Positions 1 through 12,540 of a stretch of DNA of 64,000 bases are shown piece by piece. Below the pieces are notes generated by a model, which was not told the origin of the DNA, searched no databases, and saw nothing but the letters and a program-made list of their open reading frames with translations. Origin of the DNA: Cyanoderma ruficeps (Eukaryota; Chordata; Aves; Passeriformes; Timaliidae); the NCBI GenBank assembly GCA_008694505.1, contig VZDJ01000594.1, positions 15,065,668-15,129,667 on the forward strand, written 5' to 3'. Position 1 is the stretch's first letter. The number at the start of each line of letters is the position of its first letter. The position numbers and the translations under genes were made by a program.

Positions 1-113
1 TTGTACTGTACTACAGATATATCAATAGCTAAGAGAAAAACTAGTATTTTCCCCAGGTGTGACAAATACATTTTAAACATCAGTATATTAAGAATAGTAT
101 AAAATTCAGGCAC

Positions 114-257
114 CTTTGGGTAACTTTTGTGTTAATTAGCCATTTTAGGAACTCTTTGGCAGCCATGTCATCAAGGACTTTGTTGATATCACTCGTAAAA
201 GTGCCATCTGCATGTCTTCGACCCATTTCTTCAGCCACAAGAGCTTTTTCTGGGAAA
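114..257 (-). CDS. GCG: GCG exon 5: GLP-2
   Basis: Begins after TTTGAAG at 258. The first base completes the Asp codon of RRDFPEK, and the exon encodes VAEEMGRR and then GLP-2 ([13 protein letters not shown]...LINTKVTQ). It ends CAAAG/GTGCCT, a weak donor, in phase 2. Reading past the donor reaches a TGA within 12 codons. The C-terminal exon must lie beyond base 1. Confidence 0.93.
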
Positions 258-3200
258 CTTCAAAGATAAAAAATTATCAACAATGAGCAGATCAAAACAA
301 ACCAACCATTTAAAAGGGCCTTATTACAGGGCTCTAATAGACTGTGCATTCCCTGCAATTTTAAGGAGTTAAGGGTTGAGCCTGATCTTATGGCTCAGAG
401 TAGCACGGCACGTGTCAGAACATCTTTTGAGGCATTATTTTCAAAACAGACAGCTGTTTCTTCCAGTGAGTCTGAACTCCTCTCTAACAGTTTTGAAAAA
501 ACCATACATGCAAAAATGTACCTCAGTCTGCAATGTCTATGCCATGTAGATTAGGGATCAGTATATTTACTAAGAATTGTTATTTAAGGAATACCACGAC
601 TAAAACATTACAGTCAAATTTTCATTCTTTTTTATGTTTTATTTGGAAATAAGGCCTATATATTTACTTAAAATTATATTTCACAAGAATTCTTATTCTC
701 AATAAGAATTATTAAGAGCAGCAACTTTTTTAGGTGGAGGAGGGTGGTTGAAATAGCTCACTTAAAGCACCTGTATAAAACATATGTGCACGTTGGATGT
801 AAAATCATAGAATGTTGCGTTTTATACTTGGAATCAAATCCTGATTCTTGTTCTATTATTTTTTGACTGCTGGAAAACCAGTTTATCTAAACCAGAGTTT
901 AATCTAAAAATCCTTCCTACATCCTATCAAATATAGGAATATTTTGATGGGTTTCATTCAGGCTGATGCTGAAGCACCCTGGGCCCTGGATCCAATGACA
1001 GGCAGACTGGTTCATTTCAAGGAAGGCTATATACAAGTTAAACCCAAAATAGTAATAAATATTGGAAAGCAGAAGGGTTTCTACAATTATTTGCCCATCT
1101 AGGTTTCTAAGTCTGGTTGAGGTTGTATTTCTCTCAAATTGATACAGAAATACCCTATTTCTGCTCATGAACATAAAACATGACAGAAAAACAAGTGGAA
1201 GTCTGAACATAACTAGGTAGGGGAACCAGCTTTTCCCTTCTCTGTATTGCTGACCTAATTTATGTAACTGTGGGGTTTTTTTTCAGGAAATTGTCAATAT
1301 TTACAAAAGTTTTACCTATTTAGTCTTTCTTAACTACAACACACAATCTTGTCTCACAGATTGTATTTTATTATTATTCATTATTATTATTATTATTTTT
1401 ATGTAATGTGAGAGACTTACATAATACTTTACAGCTGGTAGAATATTTATTCAGAGGATGAATTGAAATCCCTGCCCCAAAGAGCTTACAGTCTAAAGGC
1501 ACAAATAAGTACAGAACAGCTAAAAGGTGGGGAGTGCAGCTGCATGGTATAGCTCCTAACCATGCAGAGTTGGAAATGGATCAGCAGAAGGTGCCTGCAG
1601 GAGACTGAAGGCAATGCCATTATAAGTGTAAGACAATCACGGAAAAAGATGTAAAGTCATGAGGGAGTACATGAATTGGATAGGATAGAGAAATCTGCAA
1701 TGAGTATGTGGAGAGCAAGACAGCAATGAAAGAAATCATAGGAAGGTAAAACCATTAGTGGAGCATTGTGTCCAGGGAACCGCAAACCATTGCAAAAGAA
1801 TCAGAGGCATCTTAAAAAAGAAGATAATTTATAGCCAGTGATAGTTATTATGGCAGCAGCAGCTTGGGGAGACTCTGAGAAGCGTGGGAAAAGGAAAAGA
1901 AATTATTAGTTACCGCTGGGAATGATCATCAGCATATAGAGTACACCTGATGACATTGGTAAAAATTTAATCTTGGAAATATTGCAGAGGAAAAGATGGA
2001 CTGTTAAAGGAAAAAAGAGAAGGCAATTTAGGATGACACCGACTTGAGTAATCTCAATGATAGTTACGGAGACTGTAAGCAATGTTATGTGAAGGGGAAA
2101 GGTGGTAGGTAGAGGAACAAGGTCTGGTTTAGTTTTAGATGTGTTGACCTTAAATAAAACTTGACCTTTTAAAGTGTAACAACATACTGAACAGGTTTTA
2201 ATCTGTATTTGAACTTAATAATGTAAAGTGGTAGTCAATCGTCAACAGAATATCTTCTAATACAAAAGAAAGACACGAACTACAACAAGAATGATCAAAA
2301 ACACATCAAAGTTTCATCAGACATGATTCCTAACCCCAAATGCTAGGCAAAATTTAATAATAGGAATGGATGGATTCTTACTCTCTTCTTCCTCGTCCGT
2401 TCACTAACCAAGCGATGAACTCTTTGGCAGCCTGACCTTCCAAGTAAGAGGTGATGTCACTGGTGTAGGTGCCCTCAGCATGTCTCTCAAATTCAGCATG
2501 ACGCTTGGAGATTGCATTGCTGAAAGGAGACAAGTACCACAGGAGCAGACTGCATAAGAATTTAACTTTTAAACAATCCTTATTGATTTAAATTTCCCAC
2601 TTGCCAGACTAGCATTTCTAGAAGAGAGAGGGGTTCTTTTTGCACCTCAGATTGATCTCTACATGTTTTTTCTTGTTAGGTTTCAGTTCTGAAGGTATTG
2701 CCTGTACTATGCAATACAGCTTTCTGCAGAGATTCCTGAACTAGTTCTGAACAACTCCCTTCAGGTGTGGAAAGCAATTACAGCTGTACTGGAATGGTCT
2801 TTTACTAGACTAATTAAGAGCTGGAAACTGTATTGTATTATACAGATATGCTTTTTGTTGTCCTTTGTTAAATGCTCCCCCTATCTTCATCTACATGATT
2901 TCTGAGCCAAACTATTCAGACTTAATTCCTTTCAAATTTACATTTTGAGTTGTTTTGTGAACACCTTTTTAATCATCACTCTGACCAAGTCATAATCTTG
3001 GAAAACTTTCAAGCCTGATCAACTCCATCTTATTAAAAGCATTATCTTCTCCCTCCCTACATCTCACTGTGGTTCTTTCTGTGATATAACACAAAATTAT
3101 GTTACAGTGGCTCTTGGGAAGGCAAACTGCACTGAGAAGTAGACATATTATGGAATATTTTCCATTAATAAATTCCCTAGCGTTTTTGTTGCAGAATTTG

Positions 3201-5664
3201 CTAATTTCTGCCCAAATCTAGCTCTTTCTATTATTTTTTCTTCTTGGGATGTCATCACTCCTCCTAATTTAGTACCATCTGCGCTTTTCATCAGCATGCT
3301 AACTAGAGTTGTTTGGAACATTTTTAATGAAATGTTAATTTTTTTTGAGATATGCTGTTTCAATGAAGCGGAAACATTATTACAAATTTGTTAATAATAT
3401 TGACAGTGTGAACGTAAGGATCTTTATGATCTGGGGTATCCTTTTTTCAATTTTATGACAAAAGAACCTATTAATATAGGTATTTTAGTCTGTTTTGCAA
3501 AATACTTATTCAATTTCTCCTTTATTTATTTAAAATTTCCAATCTCTCTAACCCTTTCCCAAAAATACAGTCAAGAAACAGAATTCTGGCCTTCAGAAGG
3601 TCTTGCGTTCTCCTTTCTGTAATAAGTGGTTTATGTATGTAACATGGGATTGAGTGCTGAGGGCTGAACATTGCATCATGTTTAATCAGCTTTCTGCAAA
3701 GTTTCCTGGCCATCTTCCTTTCACTAATCCTCTCAATGGTTTTTTTATTCTTCAACATAATGTGGGTTTTGTTGTTTTTTTTTCTTCAGCCTTTCTCTAT
3801 GCCAAGTTTTTCTTTTTATGTTATTCTCTACTCTCCTTGATTACTTGAAATGTGCCTTCCTAAAACATATTCTCATCCTTGCATCCACTGCTTATAGCTA
3901 TAGAACACAGGTACAGGAATAAATAACATAGCAACATATCTTTCCTTGTAAAAAGCAGGTGTGAAATAATGTATTTGATTGATATTTCTTTGATTGTGGT
4001 AACATTGCAAAGAATACTAGTTGTTCTCTTTCTCGTTTACCTGAAAATGAACTCTAACTGGTTTCAAATAACAAATTGTAACAAATAGAATACCTTGAGA
4101 GCTGGTCAGGGACTTTGTTGTTTTCTTTGTCCTCCTGTGCTTGTTGGCTGTAGTGAAATTGCACAATCATTAGGTCATTATTAACAGTACGCTGCAGACC
4201 CTGCATAAGTTTTTATTGGTCATTATTTAAATATTATGGCAAATCCCCACGACTGATAGATGAATATTATATTCACTATATTTCAGACATTTGAATTGAA
4301 ATTAGTAAAATGAGTAGAAATTCTTACTTTATACTTTAAAGACTTCCACAGAGATTTAAAAGCATTACTATAATAGATTTTTGGATTCTTTTTGGACAGA
4401 TTTTCTCTAGAACACAAGACTGACAGACTTGTACATTATTCTTGCTCTCAGCTTGCTAGCTTGAGTTTAATCAAAGTATATTTGAAAACTAACATGCCAA
4501 CTTATAGTGATGATACCGGTAAATAATCCAGGGGTCAACAAGACTTATATTTCAGCTGCCTTTTCACAAATGAAACATCAGGATTAGAGTATTTATAGGT
4601 AGGATTTTTTTGTTAAGGCCTAATGGCCCAGAATTGTACATTATATTTATATATCGTACTTGTATTGAACTTAATTGATTCACTCAGTAAATCTGCCCCA
4701 AAGAGGCTGAGACAGACTTTTTAGGTGGCATATCAGATACTGCACTTTGATTTAGCCAAATGCTTTTGATTGGTTTTGCATGTTTCTCATTTCTAATAAT
4801 ATATATTAATATTCTATTAATGGCCGGACTTGATGATCTTAGAGGTACTTTCCAATTTAAATTATTTTATGATTGTATATATAAATTTTCCTCAGGTACT
4901 TTACTTATTTGAGGTTTATCCGTGGTCTGGGATGGGAAGCTGATGCCAAGAAACTGAATAGGCTAGATTTTTGGCTGTTTCTGTGTGTGGAGATCTGTAT
5001 CACTGTCACCAAAATGCTTACCCATTTCTTTTTGTGCTCATTAACCATTGCACAAAGTCCTGAGCTCGTCTGGTGTCCAGGTACTTGGTGTAATCACTGG
5101 TGAATGTGCCTTGTGAGTGACGTTTCACTTCATTCAGCTGTTTAGATTCCTCTATTGGTTCAGAGTGGGAAGCTTTGAATGATCTGTGAAAAGTTTAGAC
5201 CTTGTTAATCAGCAATGGTTGCAGTACAGTCTACAGGTGCATTGATTTTTCTTTTAACAATAAAATCTTTTACTCCCACAAAGCGAAAGCAAGTGGCATA
5301 TTGATCAGTAGCTGTCTGGTAAAAGGAATCTGTACAGTAGATTGGACACTGCACAATTACACAGTCTTCTTGGATAAAGAAGGTAACTACTGTTTTAATA
5401 CCCCAAATTTCTGTGCTGAGCTTTGCAATATTAAAACCCTGTCAATTTCAATGGTAGATCAAATATTGAGGAAAGCTATCTTTAAATCATAGTATATTTG
5501 GTTTCAAAGAGTAAGAAGATAAAGTTCAGGCCAAGTATTTGTAAAAGTTTGCTCTAAAGAATTTACCTTGATTTCTCCTCTGTATCCTGAAGAGGATTTT
5601 GCCAGCTGCCTTGAACTATCATTAAAAGGAGACCAGCAACAAAATAAATGCTTTTCATTTTCAT
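114..5664 (-). CDS. GCG: Proglucagon (GCG), exons 2-5 of a multi-exon gene, 3' end off window
   Basis: Precursor of glucagon, GLP-1 and GLP-2, secreted by pancreatic alpha cells and intestinal L cells. Joining 5567-5664, 5022-5183, 2382-2519 and 114-257 on the minus strand gives an open frame of 180 codons plus two bases with consistent phases. The product has a hydrophobic signal peptide (starting [14 protein letters not shown]), glucagon ([18 protein letters not shown]...LMST), GLP-1 ([17 protein letters not shown]...) and GLP-2 ([17 protein letters not shown]...). Dibasic convertase sites flank the hormones: KR before and after glucagon, KR before HAEFER, RR after GLP-1 and before GLP-2. 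The final coding exon lies left of base 1, because the frame ends with two bases of an Arg codon at a donor. Thr at glucagon positions 11 and 16, where mammals have Ser, fits a non-mammalian amniote. Identification is secure; exon numbering follows the human gene. Confidence 0.97.
1367..1400. repeat. (TTA)n microsatellite
   Basis: A run of imperfect TTA/ATT units in GCG intron 5. On the minus strand it also contains AATAAA-like hexamers, which are a by-product of the repeat. Confidence 0.85.
1430..1545 (+). repeat. Possible ancient amniote interspersed repeat fragment
   Basis: The string CCTGCCCCAAAGAGCTTACA (1472-1491) resembles, from memory, a motif shared by old interspersed repeats of amniotes. 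It lies in GCG intron 5. Family and exact borders cannot be assigned by eye. Confidence 0.3.
2382..2519 (-). CDS. GCG: GCG exon 4: GLP-1
   Basis: Encodes the remaining spacer NAISKR, then HAEFER and GLP-1 ([13 protein letters not shown]...WLVNGRGRR). Acceptor CTCCTTTCAG, donor AGAAGAGA/GTAAGA, 138 bases, phase 2. If the donor is not used, the frame reads one more Glu and meets TAA immediately, giving a glucagon + GLP-1 precursor without GLP-2. Confidence 0.96.
4820..4876 (+). mobile_element. CR1 LINE 3' tail fragment
   Basis: The text GGCCGGACTTGATGATCTTA followed by AGAGGTACTTTCC and a degenerate ATTTTATGATTG tail matches the 3' end of avian CR1, including its terminal ATTCTATG-type repeat. 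It is a short remnant in GCG intron 3, just downstream of the glucagon exon. Confidence 0.75.
5022..5183 (-). CDS. GCG: GCG exon 3: glucagon
   Basis: Encodes the end of the glicentin-related peptide (LNEVKR) and the whole 29-residue glucagon, followed by KR and the first residues of the intervening peptide (NG). Acceptor CTTTTCACAG, donor ATGG/GTAAGC. The length of 162 bases keeps phase 2 at both ends. Confidence 0.96.
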
Positions 5665-5667
5665 TGC
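5567..5667 (-). CDS. GCG: GCG exon 2: start codon and signal peptide
   Basis: The acceptor (TTTTGACAG) ends at 5668 and the ATG is at 5662-5664, only 3 bases into the exon. The exon encodes the signal peptide and the start of the glicentin-related peptide ([11 protein letters not shown]) and ends in phase 2 at an AAG/GTAAAT donor. A second Met at codon 3 could also serve as start, but the first ATG matches the known proglucagon N terminus. Confidence 0.95.
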
Positions 5668-8600
5668 CTGTCAAAAGAGAAATAAAGCAAAAAAAACAAA
5701 AGAAAAATATTATAATGTTTACATATGCTTGAATCAATTACATTGGAAAGAGACACTTTTAGTGTTAATCTAAACTTGAAGACAAATATAAAGAGCCTTC
5801 TAGGATGGGTTTTATGTCCAGTGGATGACATATTACAGCCTTCTATAGGCATTCAAAAGATGTAGTCTCTGTTCCAGTCTTTAGGCTCTAGTTTGTATTC
5901 TAGAATGCAAGGAGAGCTGAAAGCATGTGCATTCTCACTGTCTTTTGCAATGTGAGGATAAAGGTCTGTTCTCTCCTTTTCTCTGTGTTCTGCTGATGGC
6001 AAGCACTAGGTCTGTAATACTGTTCTATTGCAAAACTGGGGGTAGTGATGTGACTGATTTTTTTCTCAAATCATTCACTGGAGAAAAAACAAAGCAAATC
6101 TTTGTCACATTAGCATAGAATAGTGTCACATTAGCAGCTCCCCATCCTTTCTTTCTCACAGAAGTTGCAATGAGTTCACATCAGCAAAATGTCACTGGAA
6201 ATAATTTCATCATGTACTTGGGCTGATACTTGTGTATTTGAAAAAGCCCTTCTGCCATCCATGGCATTTTCCTATGGAGGTTTATGATACAGTCTGAAAA
6301 ACAAAGGGAGATAGGACACATGAGTGCCTTGAAGTAAAGTAGCAAAGTAAATGCCAGTCACAAAACATCCTCCCCACTAAATGTAATCTGTGCCCTACTC
6401 CTGTGGCTCCACTGCAGGAGTTCCTTATTGGAGCTCAATGATTTATAAAACAAGGCAGTCTGAGTGAAAATATATATCTTCTCTATTGTAATGGCTGGTC
6501 ACATTAGGCTGAACTTAAATATAATATGGGCTGGAGGAAGTCTTAGAAAATTACGAGGGAAGGCTGTGTAGTGGAGGTGCAGATTGCTCCATTTTGAGAT
6601 TGAGAGTTGTCTCTGCACTGAGCAATACAAATGAGGGGGCTATATGAACACCTCAGAAAAGGCAATCTTCTGCATCAAAAATCTTACTGCTGTAGGACTT
6701 TTCCTCTGCCCAAGAAGTCTGCCCCTTCATAACAGGTTTTTTTCAAAACCTGTTTCTTCCATCTGTTTTAAAGTAACTTATAGCTGGAGATGCAAAGCTT
6801 GACTGTTGGCAGGCATTTTACCAATGGTTAGAAAGAATCTATTGGACTGGTACTTTGTGAGGCCTGATTTTTAAGAGACTATTTCTGAATAATATGAATA
6901 TTTTGCTAGAATACCCCTGTATCAGTATCAAAATACTTGAGGCAATCAAAATCTTAATCAAATATTGATCAAACTCAGGAAATAAATGTCTAACTGTAAT
7001 ATTTTCTGATGGATTTTACTATTAAGCAATGGAGCTAGTTTCCCTCTCTCCACCAGAAGCCACTGTCAGTGTTACTCATTTTTTTAATCAGTATCTGGAG
7101 ACTCGTTTCTGCCTTGTGCAATGTCCTGGTATATAAGAGTTGACTCCTTCACTTGAACATAGCCTGCTATTGTACCAACATATTCCACTGTGGTCATGTA
7201 GCCTTATTAAAACACTAACTATAGTAGTGAACCGTTTTCACCATTCCATTTGGAGCTGTAATTTGGTGGTGCAACACTGACATCCAATGTTTATCTCAAG
7301 GAATGCATAATTTCACATTTCATAGGCTTCTAGCAACAGAACAAAAGCTCTGCCTGTTCTTTGGGAAATGACTCTGTTGTGGTCATTTCAGAATGGTTTG
7401 ATTGACCCCTCTGGTAGCTGATACGGTTGTAAATGAGTTAACCTGGACTTGGACACCAGATAAGTCTGGCTCTTACAGCATACATAAGTAAATTTGCTCT
7501 GCTTAATAGTCCTAGTTTACAGCTGTCTGCAGCTTTATTAAACTGCGATCCACATTAGCCATAGACCCAAGTCATTGAGGTGGAATGAAATATCCAACAC
7601 CAAAAGCTTTTCTTTTATATAAAAGTTATTAAAAAATAATTCCAAGTCACTGAAGTCAGTAAAGAGATATTCAGTGATTTCAGTTTATCTTGGCTCTAAC
7701 TCTAATGTCTCAGGCCTTTAAAACTTTCAGATGTGAATAGTCCCGCTGGCTACTTTACTCCTTAAGTATTAAGATTAAAGTTAAATGCATTTTCAGGTGC
7801 TTTCTGAAATTTTAAGAATCAAAATTGGGAGATTATTAAAAAGAAATATGTATAAATGCAGTTTTTGAAATTTAAAAAACTTTCAAGAATCCTTATAAAA
7901 TAAGCTTTTCCAAAAACTGTTAACCTTTTGTCAAATATGTTCTTTAAAAAAATTAGCATCAGTTTTGTTTTTTCAACATTTAGCACTTGCTATTTGTAAG
8001 TCAAACCAGCAACAGCAGTTCTTGACAAGTTAAACAGGATACAGTTTTAAAAGAAGAAATTGTAATTTTATTCTTGGTAATACAGACGTTTTATAGAGAA
8101 AAAGAGATGATCAGAAAAATAGTATTTTCTTAGTTTATGCTGGCTAATCAATTAATTTCTCAATCAGAAGAAAGGTTTTGTTTGCTCTAAGTTATTTAGG
8201 TCACCAGTAGGTACTGCTGAAAACCATGGAAACCTATTGTCAAGGTGCAGGAAAACTACAGCTAATCTTGCACAGAAAATTTTTATTCCTATGCATATTA
8301 GACTAATGAAAATATTTTCATTTCTTGCTGATTGAAAATGAAAAATTGAAGACATCTCAGTTTGAACCACCAGGAATATGTAACAAATATACCTCTCAAA
8401 TCTTGTTCAGATATTTATTTGCATATTATTTCCTTAACCAACCTGATTTTTTTAGTTTTCTAATATATTCTACTACAGATGTAGTAGATTTTTTGTATCT
8501 ATGTGCAATTTTAACTAGCTTAATTTTACTGAGTTTAAAAAAAAATTCAAAAGTCACATTTGTATCTTCTTCCAGTTGAAAAATAGAAATTATGAAGTTA

Positions 8601-9507
8601 CATAAAAAAGCAGTAAAAAAAGGAAATATTTTCATATGAACATACATGGATGAATAGAATAGATTTTTATTGACATGAAACTGTCTGCAAATAACAATAA
8701 TTTCTGGAAATAAATAATTTACTTTTTCAGGTAGATGTATTTTACATCTAATTTCCCTGCCATGCTATAATGCCTTGTGGAATGTTCTGTAAAATCCAAC
8801 AGTTCTAGTCTAAGGAATTCCATAGTAAGATGGAAGACTAAATTAAATTTTATACAAAAATAACAATAACTATTGAAAGGTTTTAATTTCACTTTTGTGC
8901 TATAAAATTTACTTTTCTGATCTTACAGTGATATGAAAGTAATAGTTGCTTGAGACAAACTAATCTTAAAGTGGGGCAGTGGAGTGACAGTCTGTAGGAT
9001 GAGAGGAACAATCTGTCTTGGACAGTTTAAAATCTGTGTCTACATAAACCCACTGAATTTGTTCATACTTCTAAATTAACGTTCATTGATTCATATTTAG
9101 GCAGTGCCTATAAGGACTGAATAATTTTAAACTCACATTAATTATCTCTACTACTATCTCTACTAAAGAAGAGAAAAATATAAAAATCAATAATTGTGTA
9201 TCTCATTTAAATTCTTACTACAATGCTTGTCTTTCACGTTCTCATGGTTAATCTTCCTTCTTTCAATTAATTCTGCAACACAAACTGTTGATTTCCGTTT
9301 TTCGGATCATTCTCTGTTGAAGTAATCAATGCATCAAAAGATTTAAATTATGATGTCATTAACTCCAAGTATCAGTGAGTATAACCTCAGAAGAAAACAG
9401 CAATCTGCTGAAAGATCTGCACCTCTATTGCAAACTTTTGGCAACACAATGCAGATAATGCACTCGGCTTTCTCAAATAAATAACTGGTAGTTCATATAA
9501 ATCTTAC
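5668..9507 (-). other. GCG: GCG intron 1
   Basis: AT-rich intron between the untranslated first exon and the signal-peptide exon. I see no further exon-like segment, structured RNA or clear mobile element. Short open frames here have no coding character. Confidence 0.6.
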
Positions 9508-9600
9508 CTTATTATACTTTGAAGTGATACGTGGCAGTTGCAGAAAGAGCTACTCTCTCTTCTGCAACTATGGCAAGCCTTGAGGATCCTGAGCTCTGCC
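9508..9600 (-). other. GCG: GCG exon 1, non-coding 5' UTR
   Basis: A strong donor (AATAAG then GTAAGA) has its last exon base at 9508 and lies about 115 bases downstream of a TATA box. This matches the usual layout of an untranslated first exon followed by a ~3.8 kb intron before the ATG exon. The 5' end is estimated from TATA spacing and is uncertain by several bases. Confidence 0.7.
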
Positions 9601-9622
9601 TAGCTGCCTCTTTTGCACAGAC

Positions 9623-9634
9623 TTATATATATAC
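9623..9634 (-). promoter_or_regulatory. GCG: GCG TATA box
   Basis: The minus strand reads GTATATATATAAG here, a canonical TATA element 20-30 bases before the estimated exon 1 start. About 75 bases further upstream (9707-9711) is a TGACG half-site of the cAMP-response type; cAMP response is an established property of mammalian GCG promoters, but its use here is inference. Confidence 0.7.
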
Positions 9635-10954
9635 TGTTCAGCTCTAGTAAGCATTACAGGAGTGCATCATTGCTGACAGTTTCCTTATTCAACTTAAAAA
9701 AAAAGTCGTCATATTTGCTATTCATTTCATTTGATAATTTTACAAGCAATTTCACACATTCATTCTGCTTACTTTATGACATCAATGCTAACATGGATTT
9801 GCAAAAGGAGTGAGGTAGCAATGTCCAAAGTAGTAAATATCAAACAGAAGGGCATTAACATCACAAACAGTGGGAAAAAGGTGCCTGGGATCAAGGCAGC
9901 AATTTCTCCAATTTCAGATTTGCCTTTAGAATCCTGATTCTATAGACATCAATAGCATTGTTTTCATGTATCAATTTTAAATCGGAATTTATAAATTTAA
10001 TCCATTGTTAAAAATAAGCACAACTTTCCTAAAGCTCTTGAATGAGTCTTCAAGTAATCCTGTGCCAATATAATGAATATGAAGAGATCTGAAATACTGC
10101 AGTGATGGCTACACACTATGCAATGCCTAGCGCAGGTGAAATTTAAAAAAATGTTTTGATTTCCCTTAGATATAAAATTCCAAATTTGTAAATGCTACTG
10201 TAAGAAAATTCATACTCATTTGACAACTACACGCCAAACATTCATCATAAATTGAGTTTCGCACGGTGGCCTATAGATTTATGCAAGATAAAACTATTTG
10301 CCCACATTTCCATTCTCTAAAAGGAAAAAAAAAATGAAACAAAATAGATTTGAGATTTGTAATAGTGCCTGTTCTATGCAACTATTGTGCAATGGAGACA
10401 CTTTAATAGCTCTGGTGGAGCAGCATTGCCAAAGAAAGCTACGGTCATCCATGCGGTGACAACGCAGAGACTGAGACAGGTAGGGGAGATAGGTAGGAGT
10501 AAGGTTCTGGAATCACAGTAGCCATCTCACTGAACGCTAATGGCAGCCTGTGCTCCAGTCTAGAGTGCCTCAATGGTCTGGTTTGTGGGACAAGGCACAT
10601 CACAACAAACCTGAACAAATCCTAACACTGCTCCTCAAAGCCAGCAAAGAATGTGCTTCAGTGAGACAATTTTCTGCTGACTGACCACAGCCAGATTGGC
10701 ATAGCCCATAAGATACAACTGAGGTAGTGCATAAACTTAATAACTATATTAGAGTGGCAAACAAAATTTACTGGATTCTTCCTAGAGTTCTATCCTAAAT
10801 AACTGGCTGTGATACCATGGTAGGGGTTCAGGGAAACATTAAGTCTCACTACACAGTCCACATCATCAAATTTAATTTTTGTTAAGTGTCATTTTTCCAT
10901 GCTATTGAATCAATCTATGAGGTTCATGGTTTATTTTTTTCCCCTATTTCTAGT

Positions 10955-11299
10955 CCTCGGGGTGGGTCACCCGGCGGCTCCCGCGGAGGCCACCAGCGCG
11001 TCCTGCAGTACCCGGGCAATGCAGCAGATGGGGATCAAAGGGCCCTTTCCACCGCTGCTGCACCAGGAGGATATCCACACGCTTTTCATGGGCTGCTACA
11101 ACCATCTCTCTACACGCTGAGTTAAAGATACTTTGGAAAGAGGCAATACAGAATGTGAGACAATATCCTCTCCTCCAGGAAACAGACAGCTTTTCTCTTT
11201 TTGTTAATCTCAGTTTATTTTCTTGTGGCATATAAAGTTCCTTGTTTACAGTAGGATGATTCCAGGGGAAANAAAAAAAAAAAAAAAAAAAAAAAAAAA
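10955..11299 (+). other. GC-rich segment followed by poly-A run, unidentified (possible retrocopy)
   Basis: Bases ~10955-11119 are strongly GC-rich with several CpGs, in sharp contrast to AT-rich flanks. They are followed by ~150 bases of ordinary sequence and an A run at 11269-11299 with one ambiguous base (N at 11272). The layout suggests a 5'-truncated processed retrocopy in plus orientation. No family is recognised in either strand's translation. Alternatives are a degraded CpG-rich regulatory element or an assembly join. Confidence 0.4.
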
Positions 11300-12464
11300 C
11301 ACCTCGGTGCACCTGGTTGGACAGGTTGTCACAGAGCTGTATCATCTAGCAGGTCACCTAGTCTTTAGAAGGTGACCAGTTATTTGTTTTTCAAGTGGTA
11401 CACAAAAATTAAAATGTACAGGAAATAAGTGAACTGCTATCAAGAACCATGCAACCCTCAGTTGCCATAATGAGTCTATAGAATATATTTCAGGAGCACA
11501 GTAAACAGGAGTTTCTAAACAACAGCAGAAAATTCTCTCAGGCGTATGAGACATGCACATATATTCAGGTTTGTTCCTCTCACATTTTAAAACACACCAG
11601 TTAGTTGGCACCTCTTGGCAAAAATCAAGGGCAACCTCACTGTCCTCCCTCTATATCATTGTTCTCAAATGAGACAATACTTTGTCAGACTAAGAGACAG
11701 AAGCTGAAAGTTGCCTGTCTTTGGGGAATTTTCATATTTCTCATGATTCAGTTGGAGTGGCTGAGTTCACTATGTCTGGAATTTATCAAACTTTCCTGCA
11801 CTGTCATCTGATTACAATTGTCAAGATTTGAACATTTTAATGAATTAGGAACTTGCTGGCTTTTGATAGTAAAAAGTAAAAAAATACTCATCAAATGCTT
11901 TCAAATCAGTGACCTCCCCAAATTCTTCTGTGTATTTCTTCATTACATATTTATTACTATTGTAATATTATCCATTACATGTCTGAAGGGAGGAGGATGT
12001 ATCTTGGGGTATGACTACAGGCCCACACCCTTTACTTTTTTATATTATACTGAAAGCATTATCTCCTCACCTTGTCAGCTGTGAGTTCAGAGGGCTGGGC
12101 TCTGCAGCCCCTTTCATTTTGCTATCTTTGTTACACGATAATCACAAAGAGCGTTCCCCTTCTGAAAATGGGAACCAATACAGGAGGAACATATGTGTAA
12201 ACACATGCATGCATACAACACTGTGTTACACCCCTAAACGTGTGCTAGTACATAACACACACAGTGTGTGTCTATCTATGTGCACAACTCCACGGCCACC
12301 CTCTGGGGAGCAAGAATGGCTCTCTGAAAGGGAGGGTGAGTTTGGGGTCTGTGGGCCTTTCCACAGCACGCAGCTCTACGCTGTCTGCCAGGGATGGGGA
12401 GCAGTTTGTACCTCGGGAGCCACAGTCATTGTCACTGTGCTGTGGCCCACACTGTCTGCTCACA

Positions 12465-12540
12465 TAAGTTGGAATCGCTCCACTGCAAGTCAATGGAGCT
12501 GCATCAATTTGCGCAAGCAGAAGAGCTGGCCAAATATGTA
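12465..12540 (+). repeat. Possible ancient amniote repeat remnant
   Basis: CAAGTCAATGGAGCTGCATC followed by AATTTGCG...GAGCTGGCCAAA resembles, from memory, a widespread old reptile/bird repeat containing CAATGGAGTT...ATTTACACC...TCTGGCCC. Family assignment needs a repeat library. Confidence 0.35.

Noticed and set aside
1..113. Possible last GCG exon after an acceptor-like TTTTCTCTTAG
   Set aside because: Joining it to exon 5 gives a stop after two residues (Ser-Tyr-stop), unlike the expected C-terminal extension. The real last exon is probably off the window.
10950..11345. 131-codon minus-strand open frame over the GC-rich segment
   Set aside because: It reads through the poly-A run as poly-Phe and an ambiguous base. 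The alternative plus-strand frames are equally open, so none can be chosen.
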